Positions 46,459 through 54,404 of a DNA stretch of 64,000 nt are shown here, in pieces (the stretch's first letter is position 1; each line of letters starts with the position of its first letter). The position numbers and the translations under genes were made by a program. The DNA comes from Caldalkalibacillus salinus (GTDB lineage Bacteria > Bacillota > Bacilli > Caldalkalibacillales > JCM-10596). The notes under the pieces are model-generated. The model saw only the letters and a program-made list of their open reading frames with translations. It made no database searches and was not told the origin of the DNA. The stretch lies in NCBI RefSeq assembly GCF_016745835.1, contig NZ_JAERVL010000012.1, forward strand, positions 124,001-188,000, given 5' to 3'.

Positions 46459-47067
46459 CTAGAAATCTAAGTCTAGTCGTTTAACCCTTTTGTGTACCAC
46501 GAACCTATACGCTAAGTATAAACTACACAAGCTCAAGGAAACCGTAAAGAAGGCAATGGTCGGTAAATACACGTGTAAGCGCTCATTAACGGTTGGGAAT
46601 GTCCCCAGCGAGTAATCGACGAGATCATTAAGTAAAGTCCACGCACCCGTCCAGACAAGGTGCTTAAATTTGAATCTAAAGTAAGGTGTATACAGAACAG
46701 CTTGGATGGCCATTCCTATATGAGAAAAAATGAGCATGTAGTGTTGCCAATACATCGGTGCCCCTAATGCTGCTCCCCACACAATCATGACCGTGGCCCA
46801 TATACCATATTTCACTAATGTGACAGTCGCAAGTGCTTCTAGCAAAGGCCACCGTTTTTTTAAAAGAAAAGCCAGTAAGACTAATGTAAAAAATAGACTT
46901 GCAGTGGGACTATCAGGTACAAAAGGGAGTAGGTGCAGATCAGTCTGTAAGAGCTGATTTTTATACCAGTAATATCCGTATATTGTGCCAAAGAGGTTAA
47001 CGACAAATAATAGCCATAGTGTCCCTCTTTGGCCTAACCACCTTATGAACCATTGCCATATGGACAT
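46459..47067 (-). CDS. ypjA: DUF1405 membrane protein YpjA
   Basis: A 202-residue membrane protein with six hydrophobic segments: LLFVVNLFGTIYGYYWY, SLFFTLVLLAFLL, YGIWATVMIVWGAAL and others. TDLHLLPFVPDSPTASLFF and MYWQHYMLIFSHIGMA are typical of DUF1405. No enzyme motif is known. ATG 47067 follows AAGGGGGGCAAGAAC. It lies 187 bases downstream of qcrC, behind the qcr terminator, and upstream of ypjB, as in B. subtilis. Confidence 0.88.
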   Translation of the reverse strand: MSIWQWFIRWLGQRGTLWLLFVVNLFGTIYGYYWYKNQLLQTDLHLLPFVPDSPTASLFFTLVLLAFLLKKRWPLLEALATVTLVKYGIWATVMIVWGAALGAPMYWQHYMLIFSHIGMAIQAVLYTPYFRFKFKHLVWTGAWTLLNDLVDYSLGTFPTVNERLHVYLPTIAFFTVSLSLCSLYLAYRFVVHKRVKRLDLDF

Positions 47068-47201
47068 GTTCTTGCCCCCCTTATTTCTTTTGTCGAAAAG
47101 TTCATTCTCTGTTGTTTCTATGGTTGCTTTGTGATTCGGCGAAACCTACTTTCACCATCCGGGCTTTGACGCTATCGTTATCACTTTGTCGGAACGCACT
47201 T

Positions 47202-47242
47202 AAAAAAAGCTGACTTGTCTCCTAGAGCCCAAGTCAGCTTTT
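47202..47242 (-). terminator. Intrinsic terminator of the qcrABC operon
   Basis: AAAAGCTGACTTG pairs with CAAGTCAGCTTTT around a 12-base loop; on the minus strand T residues follow. Confidence 0.85.
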
Positions 47243-47253
47243 GTCAGACAATA

Positions 47254-48042
47254 CTATTCTTCTTCAGCCAAGGAAGCCAGCCACTCCGCAAGTAATTCAA
47301 GTTCTTCGTCGGAACCTTCAAACATGCCAGCTGGCATCGTACCAATACCGTTTAAGGCGATATCTTGTATCTCCTCTACGGTATAATCTTCACCTGCGTT
47401 ATATATCGCTGGCCCTGAAACACCAAGGCCATCAAGTTGTTCCCCGTGACAGTCGATACATGATTGCGAGGCGTATACTTGATAACCGTCTGATTGTGTA
47501 TCAATCTCAACTTCTGGCTGATTCTTCGCAGCGTATTGCTCATTCTGAGACCAGTCATGGTCTTCCGCTGCCGCATACGTTAAGTAAAAAATAGAAAATA
47601 TCGCAAGTAACATTAACCCTGTCGCCACCGGGCGGCGTGTCGGGCGTCTTTCTGGCCCGCGATCTAACCAAGGCGCAAGCATCAGTGCGCCAAATGCGAG
47701 ACCCGGAACAACAACGGTCCCTAAGACAGTGTAAGGCCCTGATAAATAAGAATACTTCAATAATTGGAACAGGAACAAGAAGTACCAGTCCGGTACGGGA
47801 TAGTAACCTGTATCCGTTGGGTCCGCCATAATTTCCAGCGGCGGCTCATGTGCCACGGTTAGAACTAAGAAAGCGACCAAAACAACAGCGCCAACCATCC
47901 ATTCACGCAATAGGAAGTTTGGCCAGAACGCTTCCGTTTTCCCTGGAAACTCAGAATAGTCTTTCGGTATATTTGGGACACGACGGTCAGGTACCCTAGA
48001 GTCCCCTACATATTTCACATCTTTATTGTTGTGGTTTGCCAT
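47254..48042 (-). CDS. qcrC: Menaquinol:cytochrome c reductase cytochrome b/c subunit
   Basis: A 262-residue fusion subunit typical of Bacillus: the N-terminal part corresponds to subunit IV (three membrane helices; PDWYFLFLFQLLKYSYL), and the C-terminal outer domain is a cytochrome c with heme motif CIDCH near residue 196 and axial Met candidates in GTMPAGMF. It passes electrons from cytochrome b to the c-type heme in the bc complex. GGGGGGTAAATC precedes the ATG. Third gene of qcrABC. Confidence 0.95.
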   Translation of the reverse strand: MANHNNKDVKYVGDSRVPDRRVPNIPKDYSEFPGKTEAFWPNFLLREWMVGAVVLVAFLVLTVAHEPPLEIMADPTDTGYYPVPDWYFLFLFQLLKYSYLSGPYTVLGTVVVPGLAFGALMLAPWLDRGPERRPTRRPVATGLMLLAIFSIFYLTYAAAEDHDWSQNEQYAAKNQPEVEIDTQSDGYQVYASQSCIDCHGEQLDGLGVSGPAIYNAGEDYTVEEIQDIALNGIGTMPAGMFEGSDEELELLAEWLASLAEEE

Positions 48043-48078
48043 GATTTACCCCCCTTGCAGATGGAGAAGGACTCCATT

Positions 48079-48750
48079 TTATAGTGGTCCAGAAATCCCT
48101 TGTTTACGGATCATTACAAAGTGAGCGCCCATAAGCGCCAGTAACGCGCCAGGTAAAAAGAAAACGTGTATCGCAAAGAAACGTGTCAGCGTTTGTGCAC
48201 CTATCACATCACCGCCGGATAAGAACGTAGCCGCATAGTCTCCAACAAATGGTACACTTGCTGCAATCTCCAAACCAACCTTAGTTGCAAAGTATGCCTT
48301 CTGGTCCCAAGGTAATAGATAACCTGTGAAACCTAGACCGAGCATCACCATAAAAATGAGAACCCCTACGACCCAGTTTAATTCACGCGGCTTTTTATAG
48401 GCACCTTGGAAAAAGACTCTTAAGGTATGTAAGAACATCATCACGATCACGAGACTGGCTCCCCAGTGATGCATTCCACGAACGATCTGCCCGTAAGCGA
48501 CATCATTCTGGAGATATTTCACAGATTCCCAAGCATTCATGATATCGGGTACATAATACATCGTTAAGAACATACCAGATAAAATTTGAATCACAGTGAT
48601 AAAGAAAGTCAGACCACCAAAACAGTACACGAACGCAGAGAAGTGATGAGCAGGGTTAACATGCTCTGGAACTTCATGGTCCGCAATATCTCGCCACATA
48701 GGGGTGATATCTAGTCTCTCGTCTACCCAATCATATATTTTTGTTAGCAT
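48079..48750 (-). CDS. qcrB: Menaquinol:cytochrome c reductase cytochrome b subunit
   Basis: A 223-residue cytochrome b6-type protein with four membrane helices. The heme ligands are in RGMHHWGASLVIVMMFLHTLR and FAIHVFFLPGALLALMGAHFVM; LGFTGYLLPWDQKAYFAT is the quinone-site region. The N-terminal VDERLDITPMWRDIADHEVPEHV is typical for Bacillus QcrB. The ATG follows GGGGGGTATAGGGC. It follows qcrA by 3 bases. Confidence 0.96.
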   Translation of the reverse strand: MLTKIYDWVDERLDITPMWRDIADHEVPEHVNPAHHFSAFVYCFGGLTFFITVIQILSGMFLTMYYVPDIMNAWESVKYLQNDVAYGQIVRGMHHWGASLVIVMMFLHTLRVFFQGAYKKPRELNWVVGVLIFMVMLGLGFTGYLLPWDQKAYFATKVGLEIAASVPFVGDYAATFLSGGDVIGAQTLTRFFAIHVFFLPGALLALMGAHFVMIRKQGISGPL

Positions 48751-48753
48751 GCC

Positions 48754-49266
48754 CTATACCCCCCCTCTTTGTACAGGTTGACCTAAATAAAGTTTTCCGT
48801 CGTCTCCCACTTCATACTCATAAGTGTCTAAAGGTCTTGTTGGTGGTGTACCTGGTACGTTGACACCATCTCTTTCATATAGACCATTGTGGCACGGGCA
48901 GAAGTAACGGTTTGGTTCGTTTTCATTACCTTCCCACATGACCGCACAGCCTAAATGAGTACAGATAGGAGATAGTGCCAATACTTCCCCATCTTCATTC
49001 ACACTAATCCAAGCTGTTTGATCAACATCATACTCTGTCCACCCGTCGTTCACACGAAGCTGGAACTCACGTCGAGTAGGTTCAGAGCCGAATTCAGATA
49101 TGTCACCCACTGCGACCATATCCTTTTCTTGGCCCACTTGTAATAGTGGATCGATGGCGAACCTCAACATAGGTGCGACCGTTCCAGCAACCAAGAATCC
49201 TCCAACACCCATTAGCGTGTAGTTAAGGAATTGTCTCCGAGATACACCTTGGTCCTTGTCGCTCAT
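48754..49266 (-). CDS. qcrA: Menaquinol:cytochrome c reductase Rieske iron-sulfur subunit
   Basis: A 170-residue Rieske protein with a Tat-like N-terminal anchor (SRRQFLNYTLMGVGGFLVAGT). The [2Fe-2S] ligands lie in CTHLGC near residues 102-107 and CPCHNG near 123-128. It takes electrons from menaquinol and passes them to cytochrome c. GGGAGG precedes the ATG. It is first gene of the operon and has a consensus promoter about 70 bases upstream. Confidence 0.96.
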   Translation of the reverse strand: MSDKDQGVSRRQFLNYTLMGVGGFLVAGTVAPMLRFAIDPLLQVGQEKDMVAVGDISEFGSEPTRREFQLRVNDGWTEYDVDQTAWISVNEDGEVLALSPICTHLGCAVMWEGNENEPNRYFCPCHNGLYERDGVNVPGTPPTRPLDTYEYEVGDDGKLYLGQPVQRGGV

Positions 49267-49304
49267 TATTCTCTAACCTCCCTACACATCTAAGATCAGT
49301 CCAT

Positions 49305-49372
49305 CTAGGACAATTACATATACTATATACTAGGACAATTTACATAATAGCCTATGCCATATAACACGTCAA
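49305..49372 (-). promoter_or_regulatory. qcrABC promoter with direct repeats downstream of the start site
   Basis: On the minus strand TTGACG (49372-49367) and TATTAT (49349-49344) with a 17-base spacer; start near 49337. Two direct repeats of 11 bases (plus strand CTAGGACAATT at 49305-49315 and 49330-49340), 25 bases apart, lie at and after the start site and may be operator half-sites. Confidence 0.7.
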
Positions 49373-49414
49373 GAAATTGACAAAATCAGTTTTTTAATAG
49401 AATCTTCCTCTAGT

Positions 49415-49867
49415 CTAACCTTTTTGCCAAATTTCAATAAGCATAGTCACAGTTTTTTTGGTCATACGACTGACCTCTTGAGGAAACAAATCAAGACTCT
49501 CGGGTGCTGAGTCTAATACAAGTATAGCGCTATCAACCTCCGTTTGTCTTTCAATCCATTCAGTATTTTGTGTCAAAAAAACAACATTTTTGAACCCCTG
49601 TTGTTTAAGGTAGCTATGCCATGCATTTATCCTTTGGTAGAGAGTAGCGAAGGATTCGTCTGAAATCGTTGTCATCGCTGGTAGTAAGAGGACTCGCCCC
49701 TTCAGCTGTTCTTCCATCTTGTTCGCGACTCCTGTCACGAAAGCGGATGTCGTTACGGCACTTTCAATTTCATCCCCGAGTTCAATATCAACTAACGGTA
49801 TGAGCGCTGTATCCACGAATGCCTTGGCTTGTACATATTGATCAATTGTGGCCACTTCCCATTTCAA
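49415..49867 (-). CDS. ypiF: DUF2487 family protein YpiF
   Basis: A 150-residue soluble protein of the YpiF family. It begins with MKWEVATIDQYVQAKAFVDTALIPLVDI and has an alpha/beta layout with GRVLLLPAMTTISDES and FKNVVFLTQNTEWIE; no catalytic motif is evident and function is unknown. The start is TTG at 49867 with AAAGGGTGAC upstream. It lies between ypiB and qcrA as in B. subtilis, but the terminator at 49958-49985 and the qcr promoter suggest it is expressed separately. Confidence 0.85.
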   Translation of the reverse strand: MKWEVATIDQYVQAKAFVDTALIPLVDIELGDEIESAVTTSAFVTGVANKMEEQLKGRVLLLPAMTTISDESFATLYQRINAWHSYLKQQGFKNVVFLTQNTEWIERQTEVDSAILVLDSAPESLDLFPQEVSRMTKKTVTMLIEIWQKG

Positions 49868-49957
49868 GACTAGTCACCCTTTCATTTGGTATGATCTCTT
49901 ATGAGACGCTATCATTTCATCCTATCACTCATCTGGGTTTAGCACGACAATCATAAT

Positions 49958-49985
49958 AAAAAACCCGACCGTCAAGATCGGGCTT
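49958..49985 (-). terminator. Intrinsic terminator of ypiB
   Basis: AAGCCCGA pairs with TCGGGTTT around a loop of 9 bases; on the minus strand a T-rich tail follows. Confidence 0.8.
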
Positions 49986-50020
49986 CATATTTTTTATTAT
50001 AGAGAATTGGGGTACAAAAC

Positions 50021-50572
50021 TCAATCACTGTCCTTCATCAGATTTGACCAGCGTGCACTCAATTCTAGGAATGTATCCTTATCTTTGTTTTCTAAGGCGC
50101 GATTAATATCGTTATATAATGTCTTTTTTTGGTAAGTTTCCAGGGCTTCGTCTAAGACCATTTCAGCGAGTAAGCTATACCAGCTATTCGTGCTAGTACT
50201 CCCCGTTTCTCCGGGAGGAACTTCACGCACAGCCGCATATTTAGGACAAGATTCTGAATTTTTAAATGAGAGCTTCATTAATATTTGTTCGTTCGGGTTG
50301 AGACGTATGTCGTGAAACGCACGCTCCACATCCGTTGTTGTAAAGGCATTTTTACTGAATTTAAATGAGACATCGTTTTGACATTTGGTCGACATGAATA
50401 TCGAGCGCTTTGAGGTTATAAACTCATCAACAAAACGAACATGTTTGAGAAGCTGATCGTCCGACTTTAGATAGGTTAGAAGCCATGCGCACTCTCGCTT
50501 CTGAAGTTCAAAGGTATCTAAGAACCAATTGAGGAAAGCCCTCTTATCTTCTGTGGAGATCACGTGATTCAT
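50021..50572 (-). CDS. ypiB: UPF0302 family protein YpiB
   Basis: A 183-residue soluble protein of the UPF0302 family: FLNWFLDTFELQKRECAWLLTYL at the N-terminus, a middle beta part (FMSTKCQNDVSFKFSKNAF), and a C-terminal helix pair with LYNDINRALENKDKDTFLELS, which resembles the IDEAL domain. In B. subtilis the protein is linked to biofilm formation; its biochemistry is unknown. AAAGGAGGGGTGGC lies just before the ATG. It is a single gene with its own terminator. Confidence 0.88.
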   Translation of the reverse strand: MNHVISTEDKRAFLNWFLDTFELQKRECAWLLTYLKSDDQLLKHVRFVDEFITSKRSIFMSTKCQNDVSFKFSKNAFTTTDVERAFHDIRLNPNEQILMKLSFKNSESCPKYAAVREVPPGETGSTSTNSWYSLLAEMVLDEALETYQKKTLYNDINRALENKDKDTFLELSARWSNLMKDSD

Positions 50573-50649
50573 GCCACCCCTCCTTTACTAACTATCTTAT
50601 TCTCTTTTCTCAAAAAATTCCCTTCTTTTCTTTCAACTCCTTTGTCATT

Positions 50650-51756
50650 TTAAAGATTTAGTCTTTTGACCCTATCGCTCAACCGTATGTATGTCTCACC
50701 TGTCCCTGACTTTGCTTGCTGAAACAAACCGAGATAAACGGCCATACCCAAAAAGCGTTGTTCAAATAATGTGTGGATATCATCGAAATAAAACGGCGTT
50801 AACCAAGCCTCGACAACCTTAAATAATGCGTGTGTATGAACCCATTGATGCTTTGACATTTCCCGCGACAATGTTAATAAAAACGGTATCGATGGTAAGG
50901 GACGCTTATATAACTTCAGCCAACTCTTGATTATGTCAGCTTGCGTTGTGGTGGACCATGCATCATTCGACAACACCTCTTCTCCCTTTGGTGTAAGGCC
51001 AATCCCTGTGTCCCATTCTGCAATCCACCCTTTTGCGAAGCAATAATCATAAATGAGGGCAAATCGGGCAGGGTAGGCAGGAAAACGTCGACCGTAACCA
51101 AAGCGCCACTTTCGATCCTTTAAGACAGCTTCCTGAACATGTAATGTCTTGAAGAGTTGTTGTTGTTCACGCTGATACATCACACCTTCAACCGTTGTGA
51201 CAACCGTACGTTGCTTCTGTATATAATCTAAGAATATTTGCACGTCGTGTATCATCGCATCCCCTTCATCTATGATATGCCAATCATGAACAGGTGCATC
51301 CAGTAATAATGGGGTTTGATTAGTGGTATGCGCTTGTGTCGCCCAATATTCTATCATGCGCTTTCGCATATAACGTTGCAGATCTTCAGGTATCTCAAGC
51401 AGGGTTTGTCGTTGGGTAGTGACTGGAAAAAGCATGCCTCTCATCAGAAGCTTTGTCACCCATTTACGAGGGGATTCCTCTTGAGAAAATAGTGTCGCTA
51501 TATACGCTCCCTTGGCTAGAGCATCATCGATATGAAAAGAGGGTGTTGGTTGAAACAGAAGGTACGTGTAAAACCTTAGAACCACTTCATCTATTCCTTC
51601 TGTAACCAACTGAAATCGGCTCTCATTTAAAATTTCATAATGTATCGATTGGACTAGTTCTAGCTTAGAATTATGATTACATTCACATTCATAAAACCGG
51701 GCTATTTTGTTCAATTCTTGTATATCTCGATAGAGCAAGTGTTCTGATAGATTCAT
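50650..51756 (-). CDS. Hypothetical protein downstream of ypiA
   Basis: A 368-residue protein that I do not recognise. It is soluble and mixed helical, with SEHLLYRDIQELNKIARFY at the N-terminus, a His/Asp-rich middle (PLLLDAPVHDWHIIDEGDAM), a basic stretch (LKDRKWRFGYGRRFPAYPARF) and a WYL-like absence of catalytic signatures. GIGLTPKGEEVL resembles a winged-helix wing, so nucleic acid binding is a weak possibility. The ATG at 51756 has GGGGTG 8 bases upstream, but that site lies in the 3' arm of a hairpin. An alternative ATG at 51831 immediately follows the ypiA stop (TAAATG). Confidence 0.6.
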   Translation of the reverse strand: MNLSEHLLYRDIQELNKIARFYECECNHNSKLELVQSIHYEILNESRFQLVTEGIDEVVLRFYTYLLFQPTPSFHIDDALAKGAYIATLFSQEESPRKWVTKLLMRGMLFPVTTQRQTLLEIPEDLQRYMRKRMIEYWATQAHTTNQTPLLLDAPVHDWHIIDEGDAMIHDVQIFLDYIQKQRTVVTTVEGVMYQREQQQLFKTLHVQEAVLKDRKWRFGYGRRFPAYPARFALIYDYCFAKGWIAEWDTGIGLTPKGEEVLSNDAWSTTTQADIIKSWLKLYKRPLPSIPFLLTLSREMSKHQWVHTHALFKVVEAWLTPFYFDDIHTLFEQRFLGMAVYLGLFQQAKSGTGETYIRLSDRVKRLNL

Positions 51757-51768
51757 AAATAAAACACC

Positions 51769-51813
51769 CCATCTATAGTTCTTGGCTATAGTATGAGGTG
51801 TTTTTCCCTGTTT
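51769..51813 (-). promoter_or_regulatory. Intercistronic hairpin holding the ribosome binding site of the gene at 50650-51756
   Basis: On the minus strand AAAACACC-TCAT-CTATAG pairs with CTATAG-ATGG-GGTGTTTT (18 bp, one bulged A, U-G pairs) around a 7-base loop. The 3' arm contains GGGGTG, the only good binding site for the downstream ATG, and the tail is TTTTATTT. It can act as a ypiA terminator and also hide the downstream start. Confidence 0.7.
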
Positions 51814-51831
51814 TATACGTTCTGTCGGCAT

Positions 51832-53082
51832 TTAAACACTCGTATCTCTTTGTATGAGCTCCTCAATCTCCCATTGATCGGGATCTAGTTTTAGAGATTG
51901 TCGCCATAAGCGGATGGCTTCCTCTAACTTGCCTTCGTCACGTAACAGATATCCGTACTGATTAAGGACTTCTATATTTTCTGGATCTAGCTCATAAGCT
52001 TGCTCATAGCTCTGTTGTGCTTCTTGGAAGGCTTCCATCTCTTCGTACACTTTCGCTAGGCGTAAATGCAATCCACTATTTCCTGGAGCATGTTCCATCA
52101 TACGTTGTAAGTATGCCACGGCCGTTTCCCAATCTTCCTCGTTTTCAGCCATATCGATGAGTTGTTCTAGACTTGGCTGATGGACATCATCTAACGATAG
52201 TGCTTTTAGAAAGCTCTCTTTGGCCTCAGCCCAGTGTTGGTCCTTTAGTTGAGCTTGTCCTTTCAAGTAATATAGATATGGATTGGTTTGATCGTACTTG
52301 ATCCCTTCTTGTATATAATTTAATGCATCTTGACTTTCCCCTGTTTTAACCAATGCTTCAACGAGCAGAGGGTACACAGACGTATAATGCGGATCGAGTT
52401 CTAATACCCGTTTGAATTTATCTATGGCCAAGCGCCACTCTTCCAAGTGATACGCCACAAAACCGTAGCCAAAGACCAGATCCACGTTTTCTTTTTCACT
52501 CGTCACGGCTTTTTTATAGTAATCTAACGCTCGTTCAAACTCCCCTATATGCGCGTAACAGTCCGCTAATTTAGAGTAGGTGGACATCACATGTCCTTTT
52601 TCATAGCTTGTAATGGCCAGGCCATACTTTTCTTGGGCATAGAAAACTTCTCCCATGGCCGTATGCAAAACAGGTTCGTCAGAATAGTGTTGTAATGCCC
52701 TTTTAATCTTATCTTCTGCCACCTCATCAAGGCCTTCCATCAGATATAATTCAGCCGATAAGAGCACAGCACGTATGTAATCCTCACCCTCTTCTGGACT
52801 CACCTCAGAGAGGAGTGCAATCGCATCATCTTCTTGTGCATTTTCCATATAGCACTCCGCTAGAAACAGCGTCAGTTCCGTTTCGTTAGGATAAAGATAA
52901 ATGAGGTCCTGTGTCAATGATATCGCTTGGTCCACAAACCCCAACTGGAAGTACTGTTGAGCAACATTAAATTTGACATCATCCGTAATGCGAGGATCAC
53001 GAAGCCCCTTTTCAATGAGTGCCAGCCCATCCTCGATATGCCCTGCTTGTATTTGATCAAATCCTTTTTCGATCTGTTCCAT
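51832..53082 (-). CDS. ypiA: Tetratricopeptide repeat protein YpiA
   Basis: A 416-residue cytoplasmic protein of about ten TPR units; examples are GFDQIQAGHIEDGLALIEKG, DQAISLTQDLIYLYPNETEL, GEFERALDYYKKAV and AYELDPENIEVLNQYGYLL. Length and position match YpiA of B. subtilis, whose role is unknown. ATG 53082 has AGGAG 8 bases upstream; ATG 53100 overlaps it. Between it and the anti-sigma gene lies a terminator, and a weak promoter (TTGGCT, 18 bases, TATAAT) may sit near 53156-53185. Confidence 0.85.
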   Translation of the reverse strand: MEQIEKGFDQIQAGHIEDGLALIEKGLRDPRITDDVKFNVAQQYFQLGFVDQAISLTQDLIYLYPNETELTLFLAECYMENAQEDDAIALLSEVSPEEGEDYIRAVLLSAELYLMEGLDEVAEDKIKRALQHYSDEPVLHTAMGEVFYAQEKYGLAITSYEKGHVMSTYSKLADCYAHIGEFERALDYYKKAVTSEKENVDLVFGYGFVAYHLEEWRLAIDKFKRVLELDPHYTSVYPLLVEALVKTGESQDALNYIQEGIKYDQTNPYLYYLKGQAQLKDQHWAEAKESFLKALSLDDVHQPSLEQLIDMAENEEDWETAVAYLQRMMEHAPGNSGLHLRLAKVYEEMEAFQEAQQSYEQAYELDPENIEVLNQYGYLLRDEGKLEEAIRLWRQSLKLDPDQWEIEELIQRDTSV

Positions 53083-53108
53083 GTTTTGCTCTCCTAACAA
53101 TGAAATGT

Positions 53109-53151
53109 GAAAAAGACTTCCTATATACTCTATCGCATAGAAAGTCTCTTT
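53109..53151 (-). terminator. Intrinsic terminator of the sigma/anti-sigma operon
   Basis: On the minus strand AGACTTTCTAT pairs with ATAGGAAGTCT (one G-U pair), followed by TTTTTC. Confidence 0.8.
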
Positions 53152-53169
53152 AGCTACTATTATATAATC

Positions 53170-53811
53170 TTATACCCGTGTAAGCCAACTCATACTTATC
53201 ACAACGCAAAAAATACCAAAAACTGAGATGAAAATGTACAGAGACATTGAGTGTTGTGAACTTTCATGAGGTAAGGCGTACACAAGGGGGTTATTTAAGC
53301 TCGCCACCATGTCAAAATTCATACTCGTTCCCTCATGTGGATGACTCACTGTTTCTTCTAAAATAATGGTGTTCATGGCCCATTCCTCTTCAATTTGTTC
53401 CATTTCTACCGGTTGGTCAATGGCGACCTCCGTTTGAGGAATAAACATGGTTGCGATTAGGACCATTAATAACAACATCATAGTGAGACCCGCTAGGGAC
53501 ATGGCCTTCTTCGTTTTTCTTGAGTAAGTTGAGGTCACTTCTGTTGAAGGATTTGCCCATCGATTATCCTCTCTTATACGGGCCATGACTTGTTGATTCA
53601 TTTTAGAGGCACTAGAAGTCATGGACACTTGCGATGCGTGAGAGGACGCTACATCGTCTTGTAGCCACTCCTCTCCTTTCATCCACATCCCATAATCCTC
53701 CATACAAGACTCACAAGATGCCAGATGATGATGAATCTTGATGCGTGTATACTCTTCTATTTGATTTTCATGGTAGCTTTTCACTAACGAGCGAACTTCT
53801 GTACACCTCAT
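53170..53811 (-). CDS. Zinc-finger anti-sigma factor (membrane bound)
   Basis: A 213-residue protein. Residues 1-40 contain a ZAS-like motif (Cys3, then HHHLASCESC with His and two Cys near residues 28-36), typical of anti-sigma factors that clamp ECF sigma. A transmembrane helix lies near residues 105-127 (AMSLAGLTMMLLLMVLIATMF); an outer acidic region follows, and a second hydrophobic segment is at the C-terminus (SLYIFISVFGIFCVVISMSW). It begins 8 bases after the sigma stop (AAAGGGTGAC upstream). It should hold the ECF sigma inactive until an envelope signal; the signal is unknown. Two-TM topology is unusual. Confidence 0.82.
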   Translation of the reverse strand: MRCTEVRSLVKSYHENQIEEYTRIKIHHHLASCESCMEDYGMWMKGEEWLQDDVASSHASQVSMTSSASKMNQQVMARIREDNRWANPSTEVTSTYSRKTKKAMSLAGLTMMLLLMVLIATMFIPQTEVAIDQPVEMEQIEEEWAMNTIILEETVSHPHEGTSMNFDMVASLNNPLVYALPHESSQHSMSLYIFISVFGIFCVVISMSWLTRV

Positions 53812-53819
53812 AAATTAAG

Positions 53820-54404
53820 TCACCCTTTTTTTCCCTCCAGCGCAGCAGGATCAGCAAAGTAGGACTCTAGTTCACTTTTAATATTGGCCCTTCCTCGAAA
53901 CAAAAGTGATTTGACAGAGCTGACCGAGGCGCCAAGGATGTGAGAAATTTGTTTATAGTCCATTTGCTCATATTCTCTCAAAATTAAGGCAGAGCGTTGC
54001 TTTTCAGGTAAATTATTGATCGCTTGTCGAACAAGGTGTTCACGCTCATGGCGTAAAACCTCCTGTTCGGGTAATTTGTCAAGGGAAGCTTTTGGTGTTT
54101 GTAGGCTATCTTCTATGTATACTTCTTTATGTTTGCTTTTGCGTAACTCGCTTAAAACCGTATTACGTGCAATAGTATACAACCAGGTAGAAAACGTGGC
54201 CTCTACATCTCTAAAAGATTGTAAATTCTTATAGGCTTTAAAGAAAGTCTCCTGACACAAATCTTCGGCTAAAGATTCATAACGATACGGTTTAAGCATG
54301 TGCATGATGAAGGAGAATATCTTCCTCTCATAGCGTTCAATTAGAACAGTGTAAAGGTCTACTCTCCCATCTTTAATCTCACGAATAAGCTGAGAATCAT
54401 TCAT
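53820..54404 (-). CDS. ECF-type RNA polymerase sigma factor
   Basis: A 194-residue sigma-70 family protein. Region 2 runs from LYTVLIERYERKIFSFIMHML to DLCQETFFKAYKNLQSFRD and the WLYTIARNTVLSELRK motif. Region 4 is NLPEKQRSALILREYEQMDYKQISHILGASVSSVKSLLFRGRANI with a helix-turn-helix. It lacks region 3, as expected for ECF members. Closest in wording to the YlaC/SigM-like group, but I cannot assign a named sigma. ATG 54404 is chosen for AGGGGGG 11 bases upstream; ATG 54434 is also in frame. It pairs with the anti-sigma gene and has a matching ECF promoter upstream. Confidence 0.88.
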   Translation of the reverse strand: MNDSQLIREIKDGRVDLYTVLIERYERKIFSFIMHMLKPYRYESLAEDLCQETFFKAYKNLQSFRDVEATFSTWLYTIARNTVLSELRKSKHKEVYIEDSLQTPKASLDKLPEQEVLRHEREHLVRQAINNLPEKQRSALILREYEQMDYKQISHILGASVSSVKSLLFRGRANIKSELESYFADPAALEGKKG

